This document shows positions 1 to 9,313 of a stretch of DNA of 62,680 nt, one piece after another. The translations under genes were made by a program, and so were the position numbers. How positions within the stretch are numbered: the first letter of the stretch is position 1; each line of letters opens with the position of its first letter. The DNA comes from an uncultured Bacteroidales bacterium (lineage in GTDB: Bacteria > Bacteroidota > Bacteroidia > Bacteroidales > P3). The notes under the pieces are model-generated. The model was not told the DNA's origin. It did not search any database and saw nothing but the letters and a program-made list of their open reading frames with translations. Location: the NCBI GenBank assembly GCA_900316235.1, contig ONCC01000020.1, forward strand, positions 1 through 62,680. The letters run 5' to 3'.

Positions 1-298
1 ATGCCTACGGCATCATTGTTTCACCCATTAATACAATCCCAGCCAATGAATTGGCTGGCTACCCTTGTTGGATGCCTACGGCATCATTGTTTCACCCATT
101 AATACAATCCCAGCCAATGAATTGGCTGGCTACCCTCGTTGGATGCCTACGGCATCATTGTTTCACCCATTGATACAATCCCAGCCAATGAATTGGCTGG
201 CTACCCTTGTTGGATGCCTACGGCATCATTGTTTCACCCATTGATACAATCCAAGCCGTTGAAACGGCTGGCTACCCTTGTTAGATGCCTACGGCATC
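1..298. repeat. 71-bp tandem array of paired hairpins (REP-like)
   Basis: Four full units and the start of a fifth repeat with an exact 71-bp period (unit starts near 1, 72, 143, 214, 285) and almost no divergence. Each unit holds a short hairpin H1 (GATGCC-TAC-GGCATC) and a longer one H2 (CCAGCCAAT-GA-ATTGGCTGG, for example 39-58, 110-129, 181-200). The unit next to the transposase has another H2 arm pair, AGCCGTT/AACGGCT, so the stem is kept while its bases differ. The array lies directly downstream of a Y1 transposase gene on the minus strand and continues past the window edge. Two hairpins per unit next to a RAYT gene is the arrangement known for REP/BIME elements; calling it REP is inference. 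Confidence 0.85.
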
Positions 299-763
299 AT
301 CCGGCCCCACAAACCCGTGCATCATATATTCCGGGGCGTATTCGATGCCGGCTTTCTGGAACATCCGTTCCACCTCTTCGCGGAACGATATACGCCGATG
401 GTGTTCGCGCTGGTTTTCGATATATTTCTTCACCTCGGGAACCAAAGAGCGGCTGTAGGAGAAGGCGCCATAGCCGCTCTGCCAAGAGAACCGTCCATGC
501 CAAAAGGTGTCGTTTATCCATTTCGACGACATCCCTTTCAATGCTTTGACAAGGTCGGCGACACTTTCTGCAGGATGCATGCCTACAAGCAGATGCACAT
601 GGTCGGCAGTGCCTCCTATAGCATGAACATGGTGTTTACGGTTCTGACAGATACCTGACAGATAGGCATATAACCTATCTGCCCAGGTATCGTCAATCAT
701 CGCTTCCCGTCGTTCCACGGCGAAAACGATGTGCATATAGATTTGTGTGTAGGTATTCGCCAT
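281..763 (-). CDS. Y1 (IS200-like/REP-associated) transposase
   Basis: A 160-residue single-strand DNA transposase of the HUH Y1 family. The HUH pair is His55 and His57 (DHVHLLV); the probable catalytic tyrosine is Tyr114 followed four residues later by Gln118 (KYIENQ), as in IS200/IS605 TnpA. The length fits REP-associated transposases (RAYTs). No accessory tnpB gene is present. The gene starts 3 bp after the pspC stop. Its last codons (Asp-Ala-Val-Gly-Ile) and stop are formed by the first H1 hairpin of the 71-bp array, so gene and repeat are physically fused. By analogy with RAYTs it would nick or move the adjacent hairpin repeats; that substrate link is inference. The reading frame is intact. 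Confidence 0.9.
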   Translation of the reverse strand: MANTYTQIYMHIVFAVERREAMIDDTWADRLYAYLSGICQNRKHHVHAIGGTADHVHLLVGMHPAESVADLVKALKGMSSKWINDTFWHGRFSWQSGYGAFSYSRSLVPEVKKYIENQREHHRRISFREEVERMFQKAGIEYAPEYMMHGFVGPDDAVGI

Positions 764-766
764 AAC

Positions 767-976
767 CTATCTATCGATCCTGTTGTCGTCGGGGGCGGCG
801 ATCCAGACGATGAGGTAGGCCCAGAAGCCGAAGGTCCCGCAGAGCAGGGCGAGGAGGAAGATGATACGGACCACGACGGGGTCGATGTTGAGGTAATTGG
901 CTATGCCGCCGCAGACACCGGCAATCTTGCGGTCGGTGGTGCTACGGGTGAGGCGACGATAGGTGTTGTTTTCCAT
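767..976 (-). CDS. PspC-domain small membrane protein
   Basis: A 69-residue protein made almost entirely of one PspC domain: an N-terminal amphipathic part containing GVCGGIANYLNIDP, then a hydrophobic membrane segment at about residues 36-60, and a short charged tail. Family members sit in the inner membrane and are tied to envelope stress in other bacteria; in Bacteroidetes the role is less clear. It lies between the two hairpin-repeat blocks and is followed after 3 bp by the transposase, so the two are probably co-transcribed. I see no convincing TAnnTTTG promoter directly upstream. Confidence 0.85.
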   Translation of the reverse strand: MENNTYRRLTRSTTDRKIAGVCGGIANYLNIDPVVVRIIFLLALLCGTFGFWAYLIVWIAAPDDNRIDR

Positions 977-996
977 AATTTGTTTTTTGTTGCGTT

Positions 997-1163
997 CCAG
1001 CCGTTGAAACGGCCCCAGCCAATGAATTGGCTGGCTACCATTGTTAGATGCCTACGGCATCATTGTTCTTTTCGTTGATATGTTCCCAGCCGTTGAAACG
1101 GCTGGCTACCGTTGTTGGGCGCCTAGCGGTGCCCCGGGGAACACACATACCCGTGCATCTTTT
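997..1163. repeat. second REP-like block with a probable RAYT 3-prime remnant
   Basis: This intergenic stretch carries a partial H2 (997-1014), a full H2 with AAT/ATT arms (1015-1034), H1 (1047-1061), an H2 with GTT/AAC arms (1086-1105) and a diverged H1 (GGGCGCC-TAGC-GGTGCCC, 1117-1134). Read on the minus strand, 1163 to about 1083 aligns with the end of the transposase gene: both start ATGCACGGGT, continue through an H1 position, and run into GGTAGCCAGCCG. It therefore looks like a decayed 3-prime end of a related element. No gene is seen here. Confidence 0.75.
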
Positions 1164-1176
1164 TTTACGGCATTTT

Positions 1177-3210
1177 TTATAACATTCCTTTGCGTTTCAG
1201 GAGGGCTTTGGGGCTGGGGTCTTTGCCGCGGAAGGCGCGGTAGAGGGTCATGGGCTCGACGGTGTTGCCGCTCTCGAGGAGGTGGCGGAACTTCTTGGCC
1301 AGCTCGGGGTTGAAGAGGTCGCCGCTCTCGGCGAAGGCCTCGAAGGCGTCGGCATCGAGGATGGCCGTCCAGGTGTAGCTGTAGTAGCCGGCATCATAGC
1401 CCGTGGTGAAGACATGCTGGAAATAGGGGCTGCGGTAGCGGCTGATGATCTCGGGGATGAGGCCTATCTTGCTCATGGCCTGCTCCTCGAAGGCCAGCGG
1501 GTCGATGTGCTGTTTCTCCTTGATGGAATAGTAGTCCATGTCGAGCAGCGAGGCGGCGAGGAGCTCGGTGGTCATGAAGCCCTGGCCGTAGGTGGCGGCG
1601 GCTTCGATCTTCTTGATGAGGGCGTCGGGGATGGCCTCACCGGTCTGGTAATGATGGGCATAGAGCTTCATCACCTGCGGGTGACGGCACCAGTTCTCCA
1701 TGACCTGGGAGGGCAGCTCGACGAAGTCGCGCGGCACATTGGTGCCGGCCAGCGAGGGGTAGGTGCACTTGCTCAGCAAGCCGTGGAGGGCGTGGCCGAA
1801 CTCATGGAAGAGGGTCTCGCTCTCGTCGAAGTTGAGCAGCGACGGACGGTCGGCCGTGGGCTTGGTGAAGTTGCAGACCACCTGGATGATGGGAATAATG
1901 TTCTCACCATTCTGATTACGATGCTGGCCGCGGAACTCGGTCATCCAGGCGCCGCTGCGCTTGGAGGCGCGGGGGTGGAAGTCCATGTAGAGGATGCCGA
2001 TGGTGTTGTCGCCATCCTTCACCTCGAAGCAGCGGGCCTCTTTGTCGTAGGTGGGCAGGTCGGTGCGCTCGGTGAAGGTGATGCCATAGAGGCGGTTAGC
2101 CACCATGAAAGCCCCTTCGCGCACGCTGTCGAGGCAGAAGTAGGGGCGCACGACGGCATCGTCGAGGGCATACTTCTCGGCGCGGAGCTTCTCGCTGTAG
2201 TAGCGCCAGTCCCAGGGCTGGAGCTTGGCACCGGGCTCGTCCTTGGAGAGCATGGCTTGATAGAGGTCGCGTTCCTGCTTGGCCACCTTGAGGGCAGGCT
2301 TCCAGATGTCGAGGAGGCACTTGTAGACGTTGGCCGGCGTCTTGGCGAGGCAGTCGTCGAGGACCCAGTCGGCATGGGTGGGGAAGCCGAGGATATTGGC
2401 GCGCTCGAGGCGGAGGTTCACGAGGGTGTCGATGATCTTGGTGTTGTCGTACTTGCCGCTCTTGCACCTATCGGTGAAGGCGTGCCACACCTCCTCGCGG
2501 AGCTTGCGGTCGGCGCAGCTCTGCATGAAAGGCTCCCAGGTGGGCATGTCGAGGGTAATGGTGTCGCCGTTGGGCAGCACTTTCTTATAATCGTTGGTGG
2601 CTTTCAGCACGTTCTGCGCGAAGCGCATGGTGAGGTTGGCGATCTGCTCGTTGAGCTGGCGGAAGCGTTCCTGCTTGTCGGCCGGGACGTTGGCGCCGCC
2701 GCGGACAAAGCTCTTGTAGATCTCCTCGAGGAGACGGGCTTGCTCGGGGTTGAGGTTGAGGCTCTCGCGCTGGTCGTAGACGGCCTTGATGCGGGAGAAG
2801 AGCTTGGCGTTGAGGGCAATGTCGTCGCCATGGGCGGAAAGCAACGGGGTCACCTCCTCTTCGATGGCTTCCATCTCGGGACTGTTCTCACACTCGGAGA
2901 GGTTGAAGAAAACCGAGCTGACTTCCCTCAGCAGCTGGCCGCTGTATTCGTAGGCGAGGATGGTGTTCTCGAAGGTGGGTGCCTCGGGATTGTTGACGAT
3001 GGAGTCGATTTCGGCCTTCTGGCGAGCCATACCTTCCTGGAAGGCAGGCATGTAGTGCTCGGCTTTGATGCGCGAGAAATCGGGAATCTCGTAGGGGGTG
3101 TCCCACTTGGAGAAGAACGGATTGTCGGAGTCGTTCATGTTGTCTGACTTGTTTTGGCAGCCGACGGCGAGCAGGGTGGCCGCGGCGGCAAGGAATAATG
3201 TACGTTTCAT
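1177..3210 (-). CDS. M3 family metallopeptidase (Dcp-like), lipoprotein
   Basis: A 677-residue zinc peptidase of the M3 (thimet oligopeptidase/peptidyl-dipeptidase Dcp) family. The signature HEFGHALH lies near residue 470, in the C-terminal third as expected, and full length matches the family. The N-terminus is a lipoprotein signal ending in AVGC (lipidated Cys at 18), so the enzyme is likely anchored in the outer or inner membrane and trims short peptides in the periplasm; the peptide role is family knowledge. It follows the thioredoxin-like gene by 14 bp and is probably in the same transcript. Which M3 subtype it is (Dcp or oligopeptidase A-like) cannot be decided here. Confidence 0.93.
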   Translation of the reverse strand: MKRTLFLAAAATLLAVGCQNKSDNMNDSDNPFFSKWDTPYEIPDFSRIKAEHYMPAFQEGMARQKAEIDSIVNNPEAPTFENTILAYEYSGQLLREVSSVFFNLSECENSPEMEAIEEEVTPLLSAHGDDIALNAKLFSRIKAVYDQRESLNLNPEQARLLEEIYKSFVRGGANVPADKQERFRQLNEQIANLTMRFAQNVLKATNDYKKVLPNGDTITLDMPTWEPFMQSCADRKLREEVWHAFTDRCKSGKYDNTKIIDTLVNLRLERANILGFPTHADWVLDDCLAKTPANVYKCLLDIWKPALKVAKQERDLYQAMLSKDEPGAKLQPWDWRYYSEKLRAEKYALDDAVVRPYFCLDSVREGAFMVANRLYGITFTERTDLPTYDKEARCFEVKDGDNTIGILYMDFHPRASKRSGAWMTEFRGQHRNQNGENIIPIIQVVCNFTKPTADRPSLLNFDESETLFHEFGHALHGLLSKCTYPSLAGTNVPRDFVELPSQVMENWCRHPQVMKLYAHHYQTGEAIPDALIKKIEAAATYGQGFMTTELLAASLLDMDYYSIKEKQHIDPLAFEEQAMSKIGLIPEIISRYRSPYFQHVFTTGYDAGYYSYTWTAILDADAFEAFAESGDLFNPELAKKFRHLLESGNTVEPMTLYRAFRGKDPSPKALLKRKGML

Positions 3211-3224
3211 AATAATGTATTTAT

Positions 3225-4649
3225 TTATTCTTTTTTATTCATCAGTATCTTGAGGATGTTTTCGAGGATGGAGGCGTTGAGTTTCTTGGCGAGGAACTTA
3301 TGGTCTTTGTTGTCGATGAGGTAGATGTGCGGTGTGGTCTGAATGTCGTAGACCTGTCGCCAGTCGACGTTGGCTTCGCCACCGTTGAGGTTAATCCAGC
3401 GGGCGTCGGTCATTTGGTGGTCGGCGAGGAACTTCTTCCACTTGACGATGGTCTGGTCGTCGGGTTCCGTCAGGATGGCGAAAGCGCTGAGGTCCAGGCT
3501 GTCGGCATACCTCTCATAGACCTTATAGACCGCGGGGATGATGTCGCGGCAGTGGCCGCAGGTGGGGCTCCAGAAGAGGAGGAGGGTGTAGCGCCCGGGC
3601 ATGTGGTGCAGGGAGTGGGCGTACCGGAGGGTGTCGAAGAGGATAAGCTCGGGGGCCTCCTTGCCGACAAGAAGGCGTTCCCACTTGGTGGCCTGCTCCA
3701 CCTGCTCGTCGATGAGCGAGGGCTCGACACTCGGGACCTTGCCCGTGGCGAAGTAGCGGAGTACCAGGTGGACATAGACCTCATCGTAGACCATGATGCG
3801 GCTCTGGAGATAGTAGTTGGTGAGGTTGAGGATAAGCCAGCGGTAGACCTCGCGGGCGGGCTCGGCGCGGTCGATGAGGCTGTCGAGGAGCGGACAAATC
3901 ATCTCGGGCGACATCTGCAGTTTCTCCATATCGGAGACATACTCCATCACGCGGTCGTAGAAGACCTGCTTGGGGGTGCGGATGATAAAGTCGTCGTCGA
4001 GCGGCATATTGTCAAAGAAGTGGATCATGAGCCATTCAATGCGGTCGCGACGGTCCAGCGGAGTGCCGTCGGGGTGTGTCTCGGGGATGTCGGGGTCCTT
4101 GGTGGAGAGCATCATGCGCGAGAGCATACAGTCGGGATACTGCTGGATGAAATCCCCTCGCAGACTGTCCAGCGAGTGCCTATAGCGCGGGACGTATTCG
4201 CTTTGGAAGAGGGCGGAGTCGACGGTGTGGCTGGCCTCGTCCATCTGCTGATAGAGGACCTCCTCGGCACGTTTGAAGTTGAAGAAAGCCTCATTCTCAC
4301 GCGAGTCCTTGACAGACATGCGGAGCATCCAGTTCTCGTTGTCGGTGCTGAGGGTAAACCGCTGGGGCTCACGGTAGACGACGAACGCGACGAAGCGGTC
4401 GCGGTTGTTGGTGAGGTAGTACAGTCCTGGTTTGAGGTCTTCCTTGCCCTCGAAGACGAACTTGCCCTTGCCGTTGTTGACGGCGGAGTCGCAGAAGTAG
4501 CGGTTCTGGGCATGGTAATATCCCATATAGATGAGAGAGTCGGTGTTGCCGTCGACACGGAAGGTTATCTTATAGCCGTTCTTGGCGGCAAAGGAGGCCA
4601 GCGGCAGCATGGTGAGCAGGAGGAGCAGGAGGGTTATTTTGCGTCTCAT
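3225..4649 (-). CDS. secreted thioredoxin-like protein with long N-terminal domain
   Basis: A 474-residue exported protein with a signal peptide (about residues 1-21). The C-terminal 150 residues form a thioredoxin fold with the redox motif Cys-Gly-His-Cys at about 364-367 (FWSPTCGHCRDI) and a later cis-proline stretch (TTPHIYLID). The N-terminal part resembles the DUF4369 beta domain, and the middle resembles the DUF5106 region, as in many Bacteroidetes periplasmic thiol-disulfide proteins. The likely role is disulfide reduction or exchange in the periplasm, substrate unknown. It is the first gene of a two-gene unit with the M3 peptidase; the 78 bp upstream is AT-rich with no clear promoter. 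Confidence 0.85.
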   Translation of the reverse strand: MRRKITLLLLLLTMLPLASFAAKNGYKITFRVDGNTDSLIYMGYYHAQNRYFCDSAVNNGKGKFVFEGKEDLKPGLYYLTNNRDRFVAFVVYREPQRFTLSTDNENWMLRMSVKDSRENEAFFNFKRAEEVLYQQMDEASHTVDSALFQSEYVPRYRHSLDSLRGDFIQQYPDCMLSRMMLSTKDPDIPETHPDGTPLDRRDRIEWLMIHFFDNMPLDDDFIIRTPKQVFYDRVMEYVSDMEKLQMSPEMICPLLDSLIDRAEPAREVYRWLILNLTNYYLQSRIMVYDEVYVHLVLRYFATGKVPSVEPSLIDEQVEQATKWERLLVGKEAPELILFDTLRYAHSLHHMPGRYTLLLFWSPTCGHCRDIIPAVYKVYERYADSLDLSAFAILTEPDDQTIVKWKKFLADHQMTDARWINLNGGEANVDWRQVYDIQTTPHIYLIDNKDHKFLAKKLNASILENILKILMNKKE

Positions 4650-4727
4650 GTTATTAATATTTAGTATCAGTTCTTTTTAATATAAGAGTTCCAGCGTGTG
4701 TTTTTGGTTCTCACTTTTAACATTTTT

Positions 4728-6059
4728 TTATTTCCCGATGCAAAAGCGTCCGAAGATATTCCCCAGCAGTTCGTCGGAGGTCACCTCGCCGGTGATGGTT
4801 CCCAGATGGTAGAGTGCATCGCGAAGGTCTACGGCCACGAGGTCGGCGGGGATGCCGTCGGCAAGGCCTTGCGACACTGCGTCGAGGGCCTGTCGCACAT
4901 GCTTGAGGGCCTCATAGTGGCGGGCATTGGAGAGGAGGATGTCCTCCTGGCCCGGGTTGCCCATCTGCGCATGGAATCTGCTGAGGATCTCTTTCCTAAG
5001 GGTATCCAGGCCCAAACCCGTCTTGCTCGAGAGGCACAGTCCCCCTACCCTGCTGCTATCTGCCAGCAGGTCGGCCTTGGTGTACACCTCGATAACCGTC
5101 TTGTCCGAAAGGTCAAGGTCGGGCTCCTCGCCAGGCTTGGTGGCATCACGGAGATAGAGCACTATATCAGCCTGTTCCACGGCTTTCTTGCTACGTTCCA
5201 CGCCGAGTGTTTCCACACGGTCATCGCTGTGACGAAGGCCGGCGGTGTCGATAAAGCGGAACGTGATGCCGTCGAGGGTGAGGGTTTCCTCAATGGTGTC
5301 TCGCGTGGTGCCGGGGATGTCGCTGACGATGGCGCGGTCGTCGCCCAACAGGGCGTTGAGCAGCGACGACTTGCCGGCATTGGGTTTGCCGACGATAGCC
5401 ACCGGGACGCCGCGTTTCAGGGCGTTGCCCAAACGGAAAGAGGCAATCAGGCGTAGCGTCTCCTCCTGCAGTTCCTGCAGCAGACTTTGCAGCCGACCGC
5501 GGTCGGCGAACTCCACATCCTCCTGACTGAAGTCGAGCTCCAGTTCCAGCAGGCTGGTGAGGTCGAGCAGCTGCTGCCGCAGTGCCTTGAGTTTCTGTGC
5601 ATAGCCTCCCCGCAGCTGGCTGACTGCCAGACGGTGCTGGGCGGGAGTGACGGAGTCGATGAGGTCGGCCACCGCCTCGGCCTGCGAGAGGTCGAGACGG
5701 CCATTGAGGAAAGCCCGCTGGGTGAACTCGCCCGGTTCCGCCAGGCGGGCACCGCTGTCGACGAGTGCCTGCAACAAGGCCTGTTGCACATAGAGCGACC
5801 CATGGCAGGATATCTCCACTGTCGGCTCGCCGGTGTAGCCCTTGGGGAAATAGACCGCCACCACATCGTCCAACTCGTCGAAGTGGCAATAGGTGGCGCG
5901 GCGCGGGGAGAGGGTTGATAGGTTGATAGGTTGATAGGTTGATAAGGAGGAGAGGTGTTTTTCGGCAATAGTCAATGCGTCGGGACCCGACAGTCGGGCC
6001 ACGGCGATGCCGCCCACACCCCGAGGGGTGGAGATTGCCACTATGGTGTCACTCTTCAT
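4728..6059 (-). CDS. mnmE: tRNA uridine-5-carboxymethylaminomethyl GTPase MnmE
   Basis: MnmE works with MnmG to modify U34 of certain tRNAs. Visible parts are the N-terminal folate-binding domain, an inserted GTPase domain with G1 GKPNAGKSS (about residue 222), DIPGTTRD, DTAG and TKAD, and the C-terminal FGRFCIGK holding the catalytic cysteine. I choose the ATG at 6059 (MKSDTIVAIS, 443 residues); an ATG at 6089 would overlap the upstream gene by 41 bp instead of 11. Residues near 40-55 contain an in-frame tract (YQPINLST) encoded by four perfect 8-bp repeats, which is not part of the family consensus. It is the last gene of the porX-uvrA operon. Confidence 0.95.
   Translation of the reverse strand: MKSDTIVAISTPRGVGGIAVARLSGPDALTIAEKHLSSLSTYQPINLSTLSPRRATYCHFDELDDVVAVYFPKGYTGEPTVEISCHGSLYVQQALLQALVDSGARLAEPGEFTQRAFLNGRLDLSQAEAVADLIDSVTPAQHRLAVSQLRGGYAQKLKALRQQLLDLTSLLELELDFSQEDVEFADRGRLQSLLQELQEETLRLIASFRLGNALKRGVPVAIVGKPNAGKSSLLNALLGDDRAIVSDIPGTTRDTIEETLTLDGITFRFIDTAGLRHSDDRVETLGVERSKKAVEQADIVLYLRDATKPGEEPDLDLSDKTVIEVYTKADLLADSSRVGGLCLSSKTGLGLDTLRKEILSRFHAQMGNPGQEDILLSNARHYEALKHVRQALDAVSQGLADGIPADLVAVDLRDALYHLGTITGEVTSDELLGNIFGRFCIGK
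5913..5944. repeat. 8-bp tandem repeat x4 inside mnmE
   Basis: GGTTGATA is repeated four times without error. On the coding strand it reads TATCAACC and adds a Tyr-Gln-Pro-Ile-Asn-Leu-Ser-Thr tract to the N-terminal domain of MnmE. The same word appears in the intergenic hairpin at 61,894-61,960. Confidence 0.9.
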
Positions 6060-6543
6060 TCTTGTTATCAGAGATATAGCGGTCTCCATAGAGCGATTTC
6101 ATCTCCTCATCGGTGAGACCCAAATCCACCTTTACCTTATAGATATTCGGGTAGGCCAGGAAAAGGGTGAGGGTGGCAACCATGGAGAGCATGAGCAGAA
6201 CGTTCTGGCCAGACAGCACGGTCATCAGACAAAGGAGGACGACCACCGCGAACATGGACATGAAGGTGGACTTGACATGCGAAGCATAGCCCCGCAGCTT
6301 AGCCTCGAGGCTCTCGCTCTGACGCAAACGGGGCACCTGACGGCGCACCACCATAAGCGTCATGCTCACCGCCAACACCGCCAGCACACTACCGGCTATC
6401 AGCATCCAACGGCTGACGTAGGCCGACTGGCGCAATGTCCACGGACTCATCATGAAAGCCGCCGTCAGAATGACTGCACCCACAGAGCCCCAGAGGCCTG
6501 TCTGCGAGGTGCGCTTGATGGTTCCTATCTCTTTCTCAAACAT
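6049..6543 (-). CDS. four-helix membrane protein, unknown function
   Basis: A 164-residue protein with four hydrophobic segments (about residues 17-33, 44-66, 94-114 and 117-135) and a charged C-terminal tail that includes LGLTDEEMKSLYGDRY. I do not recognise the family. It starts 3 bp after uvrA stops and overlaps the mnmE start by 11 bp, so it is translationally coupled within the operon. The context (DNA repair and tRNA modification genes) does not suggest a function. Confidence 0.75.
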   Translation of the reverse strand: MFEKEIGTIKRTSQTGLWGSVGAVILTAAFMMSPWTLRQSAYVSRWMLIAGSVLAVLAVSMTLMVVRRQVPRLRQSESLEAKLRGYASHVKSTFMSMFAVVVLLCLMTVLSGQNVLLMLSMVATLTLFLAYPNIYKVKVDLGLTDEEMKSLYGDRYISDNKNEE

Positions 6544-6546
6544 GGT

Positions 6547-9312
6547 TTAATCGTTTAGTTTCAAATATTTTGCAGTGTAAGATTCTTTACATTTCAGCAG
6601 GTCCTCGGGGGTACCGGCGAAGACCACATTGCCGCCCTGGTCGCCCCCTTCGGGACCCATGTCGATGACCCAGTCGGCTACCTTGATAATATCATGATGG
6701 TGCTCGATGACCACGATGCTGTGCCCACGCTCGATGAGACGATCGAAAGCTGCCAAGAGTTTCTGAATATCATGGAAATGCAGGCCTGTGGAGGGCTCGT
6801 CAAAGATAAAGAGCATAGGCTGCTCAGCCTCTCCCTTGACGAGATAGGAGGCCAGCTTGATGCGCTGGCATTCTCCTCCAGAGAGCGACGAGGAAGCCTG
6901 GCCGAGTTTGAGGTAACCCAAACCCACATCCTGCAACGGCATGAGACGATTATAGATGGCCCGGGTCTCATTGCTGTCGAAAAACTCGATGGCTTGGTCG
7001 ACCGTCATCTCAAGGATGTCGCTGATGGTCTTCCCGTGGTAGAGAACCTCGAGGGCCTCGTCTTTATAGCGCGACCCATGGCACTCGTCACAAAGGAGAT
7101 GCACATCGCTCATAAACTGCATACTGACGGTAACATACCCTTCACCCTGACAGTTCTCGCAGCGGCCTCCCTCGACGTTGAAGGAGAAGAAGCCCGACTT
7201 ATAGCCACGGGTCTTGGCCAGCGGCTGCTTGGCATACAGGGCCCGCACCTCGTCGAAGACTTTCATGTAGGTGGCAGGATTGCTGCGCGAAGAGCGACCG
7301 ATGGGGTTCTGGTCCACCAGCTCGACGGCGGAGATGCGACGATAGTCGCCATCCAGCTCGGCACAGTTGCCCACATAGTCGGGGGCACCGTCAAGACGGT
7401 GCTGAATGACATCGTAGAGCACGCGGCGTATCAGGCTTGTCTTGCCCGAGCCCGAGACACCGGTTACCACCGTCAACACCCCCAGTGGTATATCTACATC
7501 AATATGTTTGAGGTTGTTGCAATAAGCTCCATGAATGGAGATGCGGTCGCGCCACGGGCGACGGCTGGCAGGGACGGCGATACTTTTGCGGCCAAGCAGA
7601 TAGTCGGCCGTCAACGAATTCTTGGCCTTGGAAAGGCCTTTGGGGGCTCCAGAGAAGACCACCTCACCACCCAGTCGGCCGGCACCGGGGCCGATGTCGA
7701 TCAGCCAGTCGGCCGAACGGATAATATCCTCGTCGTGCTCGACAACAATAACGGTGTTGCCGAGGTCGCGCAGTTTCTTCAAAACATTGATAAGCTGTCC
7801 GGTATCTCTCGAATGAAGGCCTATCGATGGTTCGTCGAGGATATACATCGAGCCGACAAGCGAACTGCCGAGGGATGTGGCCAGGTTGATACGCTGGCTC
7901 TCGCCGCCACTGAGGCTGTTGCTGGCCCGGTTGAGGGTGAGATAGCCCAGGCCTACATCGACGAGATAGGAGAGCCGGTTCTTGATTTCTGTGAGCAGAC
8001 GGGTGGTCATCTCCACCTCATGGGGCTGCAGGCGGCTCTCGATATCGGCGAACCAGTCGGTCAAGGCCGTCACCGGCATCTCCACCAACTCGCTGATACT
8101 CTTGCCGTCCACCTTCACATAGTCGGCATCCTTCCGCAGACGGCGTCCACGGCAATCGGGACAGGTGGTCTTCCCGCGATAGCGGGCCAGCATGACCCGG
8201 TACTGTATCTTATAGCTCTGGCTCTCAACCCATTTAAAGAAGCCATCGATACCCTCCCACACGCCGTCACCATGCCACAGAATCTCCTTCTGCTCGTCGG
8301 TCAGCTTATAGTAGGGGGTATGGATGGGAAAGTCGATAACTGCCGCATGGCGGATGAAGTCGCGCTTCACCTCCTGCATCTTGTCACCGTTCCAGCAGAC
8401 GATGGCATTCTCGTAGATGCTGCGGCTCTTGTTGGGAACCACCATATTCTCGTCGATACCGATGATGCTGCCGTATCCCTGACAGGTAGGGCAGGCGCCA
8501 TAGGGGTTGTTGAACGAGAAAAAGTTGGGGTTGGGTTTCTCAAAGACGATGCCGTCGGCCTCAAATTTGTTTGAGAAGGTCATCCCTTCGCCTTCCATGG
8601 TCTGCACACGGCACTCTCCCCTACCCTCGAAGAAAGCGCTCTGCACACTCTCTCCCACACGCGACCGTTGTTCGTCGTCTCCGTGGCGAATCTCGATGCG
8701 GTCCACCACCAGCAGGGCATCGGTGAGGACCTCCTTGGTCTCAAGGACATCCTCAATTCTCACGATGGTTCCTTTCACCATCACGCGCTGGTAGCCCTCC
8801 TGCTGAAGAATATCCAGTTGCGACCGCAGCGGACGCTCCTTGGAGTCCTCTAGCGGCGACATTATCAGCACCTTCACCCCTTCGGGTAACGTGAGAATGT
8901 AGTCCACCACATCGCTCACCGAGTGGCGTTTCACCTCGCAGCCCGACACAGGAGAGAACGTGCGCCCTATCCTCGCATAGAGAAGTTTCAGGTATTCGTA
9001 AATCTCGGTGCTGGTGCCCACTGTCGAGCGGGGATTGGTGGTGTTCACCTTCTGCTCTATGGCCACCGCCGGTGCCAATCCGTGGATATAGTCCACGTCG
9101 GGCTTGGTCATGCGCCCCAGGAACTGGCGCGCGTAGGAGCTCAAACTCTCCACATAGCGGCGCTGTCCTTCGGCAAACAGGGTGTCGAAAGCCAGCGACG
9201 ACTTGCCACTACCACTCAAGCCTGTGATGACCACAAGCTTGCCCTGCGGGATCTCCACATCTATGTTCTTCAGGTTGTTGGCCCGCGCCCCTTTGATAAC
9301 GATATTGCTCAT
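6547..9312 (-). CDS. uvrA: excinuclease ABC subunit UvrA
   Basis: The damage-recognition ATPase of nucleotide excision repair, 921 residues, near normal length. Two ABC modules are visible: Walker [10 protein letters not shown] (about residue 31) with signature SGGESQRI, and Walker [10 protein letters not shown] (about residue 625) with signature SGGECQRI. Zinc-binding pairs are present (CPTC, CPDC, CENC, CDEC). It sits 1 bp downstream of an unknown secreted-protein gene and 3 bp upstream of the small membrane protein. The same window encodes Mfd, which in other bacteria recruits UvrA to stalled RNA polymerase. Confidence 0.98.
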   Translation of the reverse strand: MSNIVIKGARANNLKNIDVEIPQGKLVVITGLSGSGKSSLAFDTLFAEGQRRYVESLSSYARQFLGRMTKPDVDYIHGLAPAVAIEQKVNTTNPRSTVGTSTEIYEYLKLLYARIGRTFSPVSGCEVKRHSVSDVVDYILTLPEGVKVLIMSPLEDSKERPLRSQLDILQQEGYQRVMVKGTIVRIEDVLETKEVLTDALLVVDRIEIRHGDDEQRSRVGESVQSAFFEGRGECRVQTMEGEGMTFSNKFEADGIVFEKPNPNFFSFNNPYGACPTCQGYGSIIGIDENMVVPNKSRSIYENAIVCWNGDKMQEVKRDFIRHAAVIDFPIHTPYYKLTDEQKEILWHGDGVWEGIDGFFKWVESQSYKIQYRVMLARYRGKTTCPDCRGRRLRKDADYVKVDGKSISELVEMPVTALTDWFADIESRLQPHEVEMTTRLLTEIKNRLSYLVDVGLGYLTLNRASNSLSGGESQRINLATSLGSSLVGSMYILDEPSIGLHSRDTGQLINVLKKLRDLGNTVIVVEHDEDIIRSADWLIDIGPGAGRLGGEVVFSGAPKGLSKAKNSLTADYLLGRKSIAVPASRRPWRDRISIHGAYCNNLKHIDVDIPLGVLTVVTGVSGSGKTSLIRRVLYDVIQHRLDGAPDYVGNCAELDGDYRRISAVELVDQNPIGRSSRSNPATYMKVFDEVRALYAKQPLAKTRGYKSGFFSFNVEGGRCENCQGEGYVTVSMQFMSDVHLLCDECHGSRYKDEALEVLYHGKTISDILEMTVDQAIEFFDSNETRAIYNRLMPLQDVGLGYLKLGQASSSLSGGECQRIKLASYLVKGEAEQPMLFIFDEPSTGLHFHDIQKLLAAFDRLIERGHSIVVIEHHHDIIKVADWVIDMGPEGGDQGGNVVFAGTPEDLLKCKESYTAKYLKLND

Positions 9313-9313
9313 C

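Noticed and set aside
1..298. CRISPR array
   Set aside because: The whole 71-bp unit is repeated; there are no variable spacers and no cas genes.
1282..3147. A long open frame (621 codons) opposite the M3 peptidase
   Set aside because: It is Leu/Val/Gly-rich, matches nothing and mirrors the codon bias of the real gene; the peptidase has a zinc motif and lipobox.
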